Source of the DNA: a virus
Strand: one strand, 5' to 3'
IMG/VR virus record: IMGVR_UViG_3300030107_005819
Coordinates: 1 to 55,980 of that record
Length of the DNA: 55,980 nt
Numbering within the stretch: position 1 is the stretch's first letter; each line of letters opens with the position of its first letter. Position numbers and translations under genes: made by a program. The notes beneath the pieces are model-generated. The model worked only from the letters and a program-made list of their open reading frames with translations, did no database searches and was not told where the DNA came from. Below, one piece after another: positions 47,783 through 55,980 of the stretch.

Positions 47783-49360
47783 TTAGTAACTCGCGCCTGA
47801 GTCTCCACCGCCGGATGGGCCTGGGGCTGTAGTTGTTGTATTTTGAATAACGGTGACATTGGATGGAAAGAGGTTATGGGCGGCTATTTTTTGCTGTTCT
47901 GTCTCACAAAACGTATAAGTCTGACAGTCTTTAGAGTTCGCCGTTGCTCCTTTAATTTTTTTAAAGTAGCTGTTAATGAATTCCAGGGTTTTTGAATAAC
48001 CCTTAACATCATAATACTTATCCACGGTATTGTCAAGTCTTTTTTGGCGGCGGGGCGAAATATTTGTATTATTTTCATAATAAAGAAAGTCTTTATATAA
48101 TTTAATCCACTCCTTTTCTATCGTGGCTTCTTTAAAATAATCCAGAGCCATGTCCCGGTTTAGGTGAGGAACTTGTATATCGGTGGTCGGAGATGTGGGG
48201 GGCAAAAAACTAGGAGACTCTGTTCCTATGAATTGTCGGTTATGAAAGATTTTTTTATAAATGGCGGAGGCTGGGCATCGGACTTCCTCGATAGCAGCTG
48301 GCTCGTTATATACCAACAAATTCCACATCTTAGCGATGCTCAACTTTAGTGTTTCAATATCGGTTAGGTAACTTTTTTCATAATAGGGAGCGGCTCTTCT
48401 CCATATTTGAGTGAAAACCGGGCCTTCTTTCCAACGATTGTGTTGTTCTTGGGAGTCAAATATCTTCGATATCTTTCCTTCCCTCCAAGCTGTCCAGTCG
48501 GGGTCCACTACTTGGGTTGGGACCTCATTTCTCTTCCCAAACAGATTGGTGGCGGTCCCCGGCGAGTAGTTAAGGCCATAATTGGGAACTCCCAAGGGAT
48601 GGCCTGTATCGCTAAAGAACTGAGCCTCTGGGCTCATAAAGTATCGTTGCATGGCAATCGAAGATATGTTAGCGACAATTCGCCATGGCATATGCTTAAC
48701 CACATAAAACCCATGTTTACGAGCCGCCGATTGAAAGAAAGGAAAGGTGCTGTCCTCCACACAGGCCCTTCTCTTAGCCTCATTATTGGCGTCAACCGTA
48801 TACAAATCAATCATAAGTCCTGTGGAAAGAGGGTTGAAAAAGCGAGATTTAATATACATCGTTCGGGTGAGTGGCAAATCAGCGGCATAGTCCCTTATAA
48901 ACAGTTTAAGCTCCCCTATAAAATCATGAATAGTTTTAATTTTATTGGTCTTTTTAAGGGTGTCCAAATATTCTTTAAAAATGTTGAAATACTGATCCAG
49001 GTGACTATCAAAATTTGTTTCCATGCTGGTGTAAGCAGCTTGAGGATTCAACGTAGAATAAAGCCCTGTAGGGGATAAATGTCCTGTGGCATTTGCTTTT
49101 TGAATGTGATTTCTTAAAGCTGTAAAGGCATCTGAAACAAAATTTATGCAATATAAGCTCGCTTTGTCGTCGATATCTAATTTTTTAAGTTTTTGCCCTA
49201 TGTTAGAATTGGTTATAAAAACACTATCTTGATTCTGGTCGACTCGGCCATAAAGGGACCGATCATGCCACATGTCCAGTGCCGATGTGCCAACCTGTTG
49301 AAAGGAGGAATTAAAGGCAGCCTTGGCATAAAACATGGCGTATGGGTCAGAAGGGCTCAT
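47783..49360 (-). CDS. Large virion structural protein, probable
   Basis: This 525-residue protein has no recognised domain. It has low cysteine content, many Asn/Tyr residues and a Pro/Gly/Ser C-terminus (TTTAPGPSGGGDSGASY). It sits between the short PolA gene and a giant tail-like protein. Position supports a tail or baseplate role; the link to a specific part is inference. Confidence 0.6.
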   Translation of the reverse strand: MSPSDPYAMFYAKAAFNSSFQQVGTSALDMWHDRSLYGRVDQNQDSVFITNSNIGQKLKKLDIDDKASLYCINFVSDAFTALRNHIQKANATGHLSPTGLYSTLNPQAAYTSMETNFDSHLDQYFNIFKEYLDTLKKTNKIKTIHDFIGELKLFIRDYAADLPLTRTMYIKSRFFNPLSTGLMIDLYTVDANNEAKRRACVEDSTFPFFQSAARKHGFYVVKHMPWRIVANISSIAMQRYFMSPEAQFFSDTGHPLGVPNYGLNYSPGTATNLFGKRNEVPTQVVDPDWTAWREGKISKIFDSQEQHNRWKEGPVFTQIWRRAAPYYEKSYLTDIETLKLSIAKMWNLLVYNEPAAIEEVRCPASAIYKKIFHNRQFIGTESPSFLPPTSPTTDIQVPHLNRDMALDYFKEATIEKEWIKLYKDFLYYENNTNISPRRQKRLDNTVDKYYDVKGYSKTLEFINSYFKKIKGATANSKDCQTYTFCETEQQKIAAHNLFPSNVTVIQNTTTTAPGPSGGGDSGASY

Positions 49361-49402
49361 CTTATCTAAATATCTTCATATATTATTTTTAATGTTTCGT
49401 TT

Positions 49403-52400
49403 TTAAGGAGATGGTGGAATGGAAGAGCCGCCGGTCTCGACAATGGCCTTGATCCCAGCTGCAGCGCCGGTTCCGGAGGCCGCTCGGCGTTGTTGTAGTT
49501 GTTCCAAACTAGTGCCAAAACTGTTCCAAAAGCATGTGGCCGAGGTTTTCCATCTTAATCGAGCACCTTCAGCCGACAAAGAATGGCGAGCTTTGGTGAC
49601 CAAATAGTATCCCCCAAAGCCCAACAAGACACTGGCGTGTTCTGGGCTGTATACTAGTTCGCCTAGATCAGAAGCCCCGTTAGCATACTGAAAAAAATTA
49701 TTAACATCTCCAAAATGGGGATCGGAGATGTATATAAACTTTCCTGGTTTTATCATCATATTCCCCACGGTGGTAAAATCACAATTGTATACCTCACTAA
49801 GCTGAGTGGCTCGGTTTAATAACCCCTTCTCCGCTCTCGCTTCCATCAAATAAGGCTGGTCCGACCGATTAAAAGAAATGTTTAATACAGGGCTTCCCTC
49901 TTCTTTTAAGTTTAAGTATTGAATTCCTTTTTTTATGTCCTTGGCTCGGTTATTAGAGAAGAGGGAGGTTTGGTCGTTTTTTTGGAGTCCCAAAAACAAA
50001 ACGTCTTGATGACCATAAGATGTAACCTTATTGCCGGTGGCCCCAGCCATATAGGCCTGATCCATCGAATCAGTGATTTGTCGAATCTCATCCCTCGGAC
50101 TCAAGCTATTATTAATATGATACCCCACTTGTACTTTTGCTCGGGATGTTTTAGAAAGAGAAACAACTTCATAATGAGGGGAATAAGTTTCTGGTTTACC
50201 AATGGTGGCATCTCGGGGGGTGGCGTTTAAGGGGTTCAACACCAGTTGAACGTAAGCGTCTCGAATGAAGGACCGAAGGAAATATTGGTCTCGCTGAGGT
50301 GCTACAACATTCTTATTCCAAAAAGTTATAATACTTCGAAGGGGAATGGGGAAACGAGCCAGATTAAACAGTCGTTCTTTGCCTGATGTGTCCGTGTATC
50401 GATAATTCCCCATCACAACAATACACTTATCTGTGGAATCAGTTTTGTCTTTGCGGGACCACAAGTTTAGTCTCATTTCACTATTAAGCTTAAGGTGGGC
50501 ATTTTTCGTAATATCTATAGCCGTATCCACAAGGTCTCCAAAATAGACCCATCTCAAATCGACTAGTCCACCGGGGTCGCTATCATTTACTTTAGGGTTC
50601 GCTTGGGCGAAGCCGGGTAGTTTGGAGCGATCTTGAGTCTGAGATTGTCGAATTTGGTCCTGGAGGTGTGTGTAATACTTATCTAATTCTGAATTTAGAC
50701 TGCCCTCAAGGGAACCGGCCCGTGTAAACTGGGTGCCTGAAGCTAGGTCGTCCAAGAAACTTTTTAAAATGTTAACTCGGGGTCGTGTATAAGAGTCAGC
50801 CACATCTTGAGGATTTTCCCCTTCGGTGGCGCGTTTTCGTATTTGTCTGGACTCTTCGGGAGTGGGACTTATATCGCCCACCTTCTTGTTAAATTGCCTC
50901 AACACAGAACGAGATACTGATGTTCGATAAACCTTAATAGGGGCTGATTTATGAAGGGCGGTGTCATACAGTCTAGCTGGGCTCAAGAGATCCCTGATGA
51001 GTCGACTGTATGCCCTCTCTCGTATTTGGTGGTCTGCCATCCCATTTCTTATTTTATATCCAGCTACTCCGGCTCGATACACGTAATACTCGTAAACCAC
51101 CCTTATGTTGTCATCAGTAAAACCAGGGTTGTGTCGGTTCTGTCCACTCGCCAAATTTGCCCATTGAACGGGCTGTGCCATCATCAGGTTTTGTATCTTA
51201 ACTTTGCTGTCGGGAGTGTCGCCATAAAAGCCAAGACTTCCCAATCGAACTGGGTCCATCAGTGCGATATAATTTTCGTTTCTGGGCTTTGGGGCTTTTT
51301 GTAATATGGCTTTCCATGTGGGGGCTCCGGTTGCCATATCTCTCACATGGAGACGGTAGAACCATAAATCACCTTGTCCAAATGTGGTATCAAAAAGCTC
51401 CCAAAAGTCTACCGTATCTAAGAGGTCTGCCAACTTGGGGTTATTATATTGATCATTAAGGTTTTTCCGAGCAAGATTAAACAGGGTGGTTTCATCTGAT
51501 TTTTCCAAAGCTTTTGTTTGAGCGGCGGTGTTGCCAGCCAGAAGTATGTCAGCTCCGGAAGAGTCCAAAGAGTTTTCTACAGCAGCGTTGAACGTTAATT
51601 CCATGTCAAAGCCTCCCGAGGGCACATCCAATGCTGGAGTTACCACATGTCTCTGTAAAGTGAGATAAAATGAAACTTTGGCTTTGTCAATCTCGTCCGC
51701 CAATGAGTTTTTATACGCTGTGGCCCGTGCTGAGGGAAGTGCTCCGGCCTTTACCATCCCTTGCACAGCCTGAGTTAAAGTCTCATCGTCGGGCGTCAAA
51801 TACCCGACATCGGCTCGAATCCGAAAATACCCAGGATTAAAAACGCGAGCGATCTGGTCCGGGCCACCTTTTAAATATTCTTTAGGGCGCTTTATTAAAT
51901 CTAAAAAAGAATATTTATGTTTTTTAGATTCGTTGCCAACTTTATATTTGGTAGTATATTGATGAAAGAGGGCTTTAACGCTGGAAAAATAGAGTTTTAA
52001 TTTACAATCAATAAATGTCTCAACTTCTCCAGGGTGGTTCCCCAAATAATCAAAATCAAAGCTCTTGAGGCCCACCGCTAGTTCTCCGGGGGCATAACCC
52101 TGGTGCTGGCTAGTGTCCCACCTGGATGATTTGAAATTATTAAACGGCATCTGAGCTAAAAATTCAGTGGCGGGCCTCTTGTCTGTCTCGTCATCATTGT
52201 AAAACACTTTATAAATTCGAACATAGGGATTCAGAGAAGTTAAAACTTCTTTTGGCAATCTTTCCATTAAACTAAATCTTTTAAAGTGGTTTCCTTTTTT
52301 ATAACTCTGTAAATCGGCTAAAAAAGTAATATTTTCCTGTACTTTAGGTACTCCTCCTCCTACTCCAGTGTATGGACTTAACATGGTCACGCTCTCGTAG

Positions 52401-52510
52401 CCCTCATACAAATACTTGCCCTTCAGTCCTTGAAAGTAGGGGAGTAATCTTATCATGAAATCTTGTTCGTCAAACGAATCTAACTCATTTCTTTTCCTTA
52501 GTTTACTCAT
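49403..52510 (-). CDS. Giant tail or baseplate protein, probable
   Basis: This 1035-residue protein has no firm family. Beta-rich segments such as NFFQYANGASDLGELVYSPE and LGFGGYYLVTKARHSL resemble hub or tail-wall proteins of contractile tails. The N-terminus reads FMIRLLPYFQGLKGKYLYEG. It directly follows the LysM baseplate gene by four bases. The ribosome-binding site is weak, so coupling is likely. Confidence 0.6.
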   Translation of the reverse strand: MSKLRKRNELDSFDEQDFMIRLLPYFQGLKGKYLYEGYESVTMLSPYTGVGGGVPKVQENITFLADLQSYKKGNHFKRFSLMERLPKEVLTSLNPYVRIYKVFYNDDETDKRPATEFLAQMPFNNFKSSRWDTSQHQGYAPGELAVGLKSFDFDYLGNHPGEVETFIDCKLKLYFSSVKALFHQYTTKYKVGNESKKHKYSFLDLIKRPKEYLKGGPDQIARVFNPGYFRIRADVGYLTPDDETLTQAVQGMVKAGALPSARATAYKNSLADEIDKAKVSFYLTLQRHVVTPALDVPSGGFDMELTFNAAVENSLDSSGADILLAGNTAAQTKALEKSDETTLFNLARKNLNDQYNNPKLADLLDTVDFWELFDTTFGQGDLWFYRLHVRDMATGAPTWKAILQKAPKPRNENYIALMDPVRLGSLGFYGDTPDSKVKIQNLMMAQPVQWANLASGQNRHNPGFTDDNIRVVYEYYVYRAGVAGYKIRNGMADHQIRERAYSRLIRDLLSPARLYDTALHKSAPIKVYRTSVSRSVLRQFNKKVGDISPTPEESRQIRKRATEGENPQDVADSYTRPRVNILKSFLDDLASGTQFTRAGSLEGSLNSELDKYYTHLQDQIRQSQTQDRSKLPGFAQANPKVNDSDPGGLVDLRWVYFGDLVDTAIDITKNAHLKLNSEMRLNLWSRKDKTDSTDKCIVVMGNYRYTDTSGKERLFNLARFPIPLRSIITFWNKNVVAPQRDQYFLRSFIRDAYVQLVLNPLNATPRDATIGKPETYSPHYEVVSLSKTSRAKVQVGYHINNSLSPRDEIRQITDSMDQAYMAGATGNKVTSYGHQDVLFLGLQKNDQTSLFSNNRAKDIKKGIQYLNLKEEGSPVLNISFNRSDQPYLMEARAEKGLLNRATQLSEVYNCDFTTVGNMMIKPGKFIYISDPHFGDVNNFFQYANGASDLGELVYSPEHASVLLGFGGYYLVTKARHSLSAEGARLRWKTSATCFWNSFGTSLEQLQQRRAASGTGAAAGIKAIVETGGSSIPPSP

Positions 52511-52514
52511 GTGG

Positions 52515-52844
52515 TTATGTTAGGGCCAACACTTCTTCGATGGGAAGGGGGATATACACTATATCTCCGTAATTGTAATCCGACTCAAGGGGTTTTTGGT
52601 TGAACCAGGGGATGACCCACCAATTACTCATATTTCCATAATGTGTCAGCGCTAATTTATAAAACCGGTCTCCGGTGGTCCAGACGTGCTTAATTAAAGT
52701 TAAATCTGCTATATCTTCCGAGGTGGGATAGTTGAGTGTTGGGGATTCATATTGTTTAATAAACTTTACATTTCTCTCCCTAAAGTATTCACTATATAAA
52801 TTTTTGTTATTGTTGAATGTTCCGCTTTTGTTTCTAATGCTCAT
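52515..52844 (-). CDS. LysM baseplate wedge protein (T4 gp53-like)
   Basis: This 109-residue protein has WTTGDRFYKLALTHYGNMSN then WWVIPWFNQK and GDIVYIPLP, a LysM-type fold as in the T4 baseplate wedge protein gp53. The N-terminus (YSEYFRERNVKFIKQYESP) fits that group as well. It lies between tail genes. The AGAGG ribosome-binding site is good. Confidence 0.8.
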   Translation of the reverse strand: MSIRNKSGTFNNNKNLYSEYFRERNVKFIKQYESPTLNYPTSEDIADLTLIKHVWTTGDRFYKLALTHYGNMSNWWVIPWFNQKPLESDYNYGDIVYIPLPIEEVLALT

Positions 52845-52865
52845 TTGAAATTTCCTCTTCCTATT

Positions 52866-53762
52866 TTATTCGATGATATTCTGACCTAAAAGGGTTTCCC
52901 CTTGACTCCCTATAATGGGAGCCGGCGTATCTTCCAGGCCCGACGCCCCTGCTGAGTCTACGGAGACGGGAGTTCCCAACGGCCCACTATGAGTAGCCAG
53001 CTGTCCTTGTAAGTCGGGCTGTACAGCGGCGGGGATATTTTTATGATCAAACCCGTTATTTGTCCACGAAGGAGAGACTTCGTGAAGGGGATAAAAATTA
53101 AAGCTTAAGGTTATTAGTTTTGGATAAGTAAACCCATTTGGAAGAACATAGAAGCCCGGTGTTGGATCAAACTGATAACTTAAATTATCTATATACCCTT
53201 TCTGTCCCAAAGTCGTGATGGGGTGAGAGTTAACTGAAGCGCCTTCTTCCATCACAGCCTCAGAATCCACTATTAAATTAGCGAACTTTACCCTGAAAAG
53301 GGGGTCTCCTCCCGAAATCACATGCTTCTGGTGAATTGAGCCCGCCTTTCTCGTGGACGTTCTGGGGTATAAAAGTTGTACAAAGCTTTTGACTTCCTGT
53401 AAATTCTGCATGGAGTCCTCTAAGCTGAAGGAGGGGATCTCAAGCCCCACCTGAACAGTTCTCTCTACGCCGGTTACTTTTCTGAGTGGTTCATAGTGTC
53501 CTACAAGTTCTTCGGATTTTAATTTAGTGGTGTAGTTTTCCGAGAAAGAATTTAGAAAAGCTCTGAATTTAACCAAGTTGGTCTGTCCTGGCCCCACTTT
53601 CGAATCAGGAATATGGATCCCCTTCACATAAACATATAGGCCAAACTTGTTAGCGATGCCTGTGGCATAGTCTGTATACCACGATGGTGTCACCTCCCCC
53701 TCGATTGCTGCAGTCGTCTCTCTCACGAGAGAACGAGGACTATATTGTTTTTCGTTGGCCAT
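52866..53762 (-). CDS. Tail structural protein, probable
   Basis: I start at ATG 53762 (298 residues); a TTG lies just upstream. The protein is beta-rich (FYVLPNGFTYPKLITLSFNF) and has an Ala/Gly/Pro-rich end. It lies between the tape-measure-like gene and the LysM baseplate gene, the site expected for a tail-tip or hub protein. No domain is recognised. Confidence 0.65.
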   Translation of the reverse strand: MANEKQYSPRSLVRETTAAIEGEVTPSWYTDYATGIANKFGLYVYVKGIHIPDSKVGPGQTNLVKFRAFLNSFSENYTTKLKSEELVGHYEPLRKVTGVERTVQVGLEIPSFSLEDSMQNLQEVKSFVQLLYPRTSTRKAGSIHQKHVISGGDPLFRVKFANLIVDSEAVMEEGASVNSHPITTLGQKGYIDNLSYQFDPTPGFYVLPNGFTYPKLITLSFNFYPLHEVSPSWTNNGFDHKNIPAAVQPDLQGQLATHSGPLGTPVSVDSAGASGLEDTPAPIIGSQGETLLGQNIIE

Positions 53763-53779
53763 CAAAGCTATCCTTCATC

Positions 53780-53808
53780 AGTATACTAATAATTATCGAA
53801 CCATTCAA
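53780..53808 (-). promoter_or_regulatory. Sigma-70-like promoter inside the tail block
   Basis: TTGAAT (53803-53808), 17-base spacer, TATACT (53780-53785), followed by an AAGGA ribosome-binding site and ATG 53762. Confidence 0.6.
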
Positions 53809-53826
53809 AAAAACAAGGATTCTATT

Positions 53827-55968
53827 TTAGCTCATGTTAACTGGGGAGAAAGATCCAGGTAAAAGCTCTTTCTTTCCCCACCTGACCAGAACATCGGAGT
53901 CGATCATGGCCACTCGGTCACCATTGCTCGCCACCATTTTGTTCACACCTTGATCAAACGTGGCAATAAGCTTTTCTATATCTTCCTTTTGAGCTAAATT
54001 GGCGGTGGCATTGGAGGTTACAACAGCGGCTCGCTGGCCATGAGTGGCAACTCTACCTGGGCGCTGGACCTTGCTGACGGCGCCGTCTCGAAGCAAAAGT
54101 TCATTTTGGTGTACATTTATAATTTTCGACGGCAGAGTGTCTGTGGGCCTTAAGCCGCCTTGGAAAGAAGGAACTTCTTCTTCTGAATCTCCACCGGGCA
54201 TAAGATAGCCCATTCCCATGGCACCAAGGACGCCCGCACCGAGTCTAAACATCAAGCCCAAGGGTGACATACCAAAGGTGAGGTTCATTATTTTAAGTGC
54301 TGCCGTCAACTTGGTGATAGCAAACACAATTCCTAAAATCTTGGCGACTGCTCCGTCCCCAGCGCCTAAAATTTTCACAAGGAAGCCAATGAAGGAAGCG
54401 AAACCCTTAATCGCCGGCTGGAGATCGATCATCATTTGCTGGAACATCAGTGTCAGTTCCTCCATGACCGGCATTGCCGCCTTGGCCATCTTCTGCATAT
54501 CTTCTTGTCGGGCAGCTTGTTCTTCAAGTTGCTTAGAGTTCATACTCAGGCTACTATTAAAGAAGTTGGCTGCTTCCGCGACCGAACTAAAGCCTCCGGC
54601 AGTCGCCAAGGCTTGTTTCTCGAAACGGCCCATGGAATTAAAATTTTTGCCGCTCAAAGCAAGCGTCTTCTGGAGCATAATCAATCTTTCGCTCTCGGTG
54701 GCATAGACCATCTCGACGGAATTCAGATACCCTCCTCCCAAAATAGCATTTAGTTTGGCTGTTGAGGACGCTGCTTTTTCAAAAGTATCGAAACCCTTAG
54801 CAACGTTAAAGAGGTTTTGCATGCTGATTGAGGTTTCTCTGCTTGCTACCGCCATCCCCTTGAAAACTTCTTCGGCCTTTTCTCCGTGAGCGAGGAGCGT
54901 GGGCATAAGGGCGTTGGCATCAGCCAACACTGTATTCACATTCATATTCATTGCTCGTCCAAACTGAATGATTCGCTCAGTGGCAGCTTGGGAGGCCTCT
55001 GTGCTCATCCCCAGGCTCTTGTTAAAGGATTGAAACACTTTGGTGGCCGCTGACATATCTACTCCGGCTTTGCCCAGCACAGCTGTCCACTTAATCAGGC
55101 TCTTTTGACTCTCTTCGGTTCCGGTCTGAAACGCCGTGATCCCGTCCATCAAAACTACTGAAGCTTCATATGCCTGGGAGAGCCCGAGGCCCATCCTCCT
55201 CAAGCTCTGGGCGGCGGAATCAGTCGTATCCCTCATTTGTGCCGTGGCGCCGGTTTGTTTGGCAAAGGCTGCAGCGAGACTATCCGCTTCGAAGGCTAGT
55301 TTAACCCAGCTTGTAATTTGTTTTTCAAAGGAAAGAGCGAGAAAGCCGGCCATGGCTTCTTTGCTGAAGACCTTCTTGAAAGCTTTGCCCAAGTTATCGC
55401 CACCCTTTGTCATAGCAACAAGGGCACCCGTCATTGTGTCTTTGAACTCTACACCGACATTGAGCATGGCGCCGAGCTTTTTGACTCCGGAGAGAGTGGC
55501 CTCGTTTTGTTCGAGCCTTTCATTTTTTATTCTTTGTGCTAGTTTAAGTTCGTCGATCAGCTGTTGTTTCTCGACTCCCCCAAGCTTAATCAGTTGTTCG
55601 AGAGTGTCAATCCGGTCTTGTTCGGAATCATAGATGGCCTTCTGAGTGTCTAGTGTGATGGTTCCGTCGTCCCTCATTCGTTGAATAAGTTTTTCACGAG
55701 CTATTTCGATCTCAGCTATTTCTCTTTTAAGCTTGGCCTCACTTTTGAGAGCGTCTTGAAGGATCTCTTGATTACGGCCCACTTCCAGCTGTATTTTCGC
55801 CTGATTCTTGGTCCACTCATCGATTTTTTCATTGCTGTCGACAACATTTTGTGCCTTTTCAGCTATTTTTGCCCAGTGGTCAGCAACTTTTTGAAGCTGT
55901 GTTTCTGTGGCCGCTAAAGCTGGGCCGGCTCCCTGTAACGCTTTGATGATCTCATCAATAGTTGCCAT
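53827..55968 (-). CDS. Tape-measure-like tail protein
   Basis: This 713-residue protein starts with about 170 residues of coiled coil (KVADHWAKIAEKAQNVVDS), followed by Ala/Gly/Met-rich helical segments (FIGFLVKILGAGDGAVAKIL) and a hydrophobic stretch near residues 560-600. These are the typical features of tape-measure proteins, though it is short, implying a short tail if it is one. The end (VLVRWGKKELLPGSFSPVNMS) is ordered. GGAGG precedes ATG 55968 at the window edge. Confidence 0.75.
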   Translation of the reverse strand: MATIDEIIKALQGAGPALAATETQLQKVADHWAKIAEKAQNVVDSNEKIDEWTKNQAKIQLEVGRNQEILQDALKSEAKLKREIAEIEIAREKLIQRMRDDGTITLDTQKAIYDSEQDRIDTLEQLIKLGGVEKQQLIDELKLAQRIKNERLEQNEATLSGVKKLGAMLNVGVEFKDTMTGALVAMTKGGDNLGKAFKKVFSKEAMAGFLALSFEKQITSWVKLAFEADSLAAAFAKQTGATAQMRDTTDSAAQSLRRMGLGLSQAYEASVVLMDGITAFQTGTEESQKSLIKWTAVLGKAGVDMSAATKVFQSFNKSLGMSTEASQAATERIIQFGRAMNMNVNTVLADANALMPTLLAHGEKAEEVFKGMAVASRETSISMQNLFNVAKGFDTFEKAASSTAKLNAILGGGYLNSVEMVYATESERLIMLQKTLALSGKNFNSMGRFEKQALATAGGFSSVAEAANFFNSSLSMNSKQLEEQAARQEDMQKMAKAAMPVMEELTLMFQQMMIDLQPAIKGFASFIGFLVKILGAGDGAVAKILGIVFAITKLTAALKIMNLTFGMSPLGLMFRLGAGVLGAMGMGYLMPGGDSEEEVPSFQGGLRPTDTLPSKIINVHQNELLLRDGAVSKVQRPGRVATHGQRAAVVTSNATANLAQKEDIEKLIATFDQGVNKMVASNGDRVAMIDSDVLVRWGKKELLPGSFSPVNMS

Positions 55969-55980
55969 TTAAAGACCTCC

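Noticed and set aside
49361-49402. T4-type late promoter (TATAAATA) before tail genes
   Set aside because: No exact TATAAATA was found upstream of the structural genes; the gap is merely AT-rich.
1-55980. CRISPR array, insertion sequence or integrase/attachment site
   Set aside because: No regularly spaced repeats, no transposase or integrase-like protein and no tRNA-end duplication were seen.

Overview
The window is a continuous stretch of a large tailed-phage genome (Caudoviricetes, most likely a myovirus). All 88 coding regions I support, and the single tRNA, lie on the minus strand, so transcription runs from high to low coordinates. Genes are packed with 4 to 20 base overlaps, and no gene-free stretch is longer than about 110 bases. 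Signature genes are a tape-measure-like protein, a LysM baseplate protein, other tail structural proteins, UvsX/RecA, a gp32-like ssDNA-binding protein, a DnaB-like helicase, a lytic transglycosylase and a phage-type GroES. Several core proteins look T4-like. The polymerases do not: the window carries a bacterial-type DnaE (family C) and a very short family A polymerase. Shine-Dalgarno sequences and near-consensus sigma-70 promoters point to a bacterial host. Paralogues of several unnamed proteins are, from memory, common in marine T4-like phages. The host cannot be named from this sequence.

Layout, in the direction of transcription: 55968-47783 holds tail and baseplate genes. 47773-36351 holds replication and recombination genes (short PolA, tubulin/FtsZ-like protein, gp32-like SSB, SlyD-like isomerase, UvsX, HNH nuclease, lipid hydroxylase-like protein, FEN-type nuclease), then tRNA-Ile(UAU), a lipoprotein, the helicase and class II ribonucleotide reductase. 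36291-32519 holds GroES, a lysozyme-like transglycosylase, a Rossmann-like protein, a nucleotidyltransferase-like protein and a fibre-like protein. 32421-22077 holds DnaE, dUTPase, an IMP dehydrogenase/GMP reductase family protein, a sigma-region-4-like regulator, an acidic protein, ClpP and GroEL. 22021-11854 is an accessory block: guanylate kinase, thioesterase, Nudix hydrolase, an L,D-transpeptidase-like protein, a nucleotidyltransferase, a phosphoesterase, a LeuA-regulatory-like domain, thymidine kinase and many small proteins. 11783-7988 holds ClpX, a ParB-like protein and an adenine methylase. 7978-2199 is a dense run of tiny proteins, many starting MKxGDLV. 2131-1 holds a MoxR-type ATPase and its metallopeptidase/VWA-type partner, which runs off the window edge.

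Three themes stand out. First, the phage carries an unusually complete protein-quality-control set (GroEL, GroES, SlyD-type FKBP, ClpX with a ClpP-docking loop, and ClpP). Second, a tandem array of small GDLV proteins between 3719 and 5424 is joined by six overlaps of exactly 14 bases, in which the conserved end of one gene also encodes the ribosome-binding site and start of the next. Third, about twenty near-consensus promoters are tucked into the ends of upstream genes, several with the stop codon inside the -35 hexamer. Nucleotide supply genes (RNR, dUTPase, TK, Gmk, IMPDH-like, Nudix) fit a phage that supports its own DNA synthesis.
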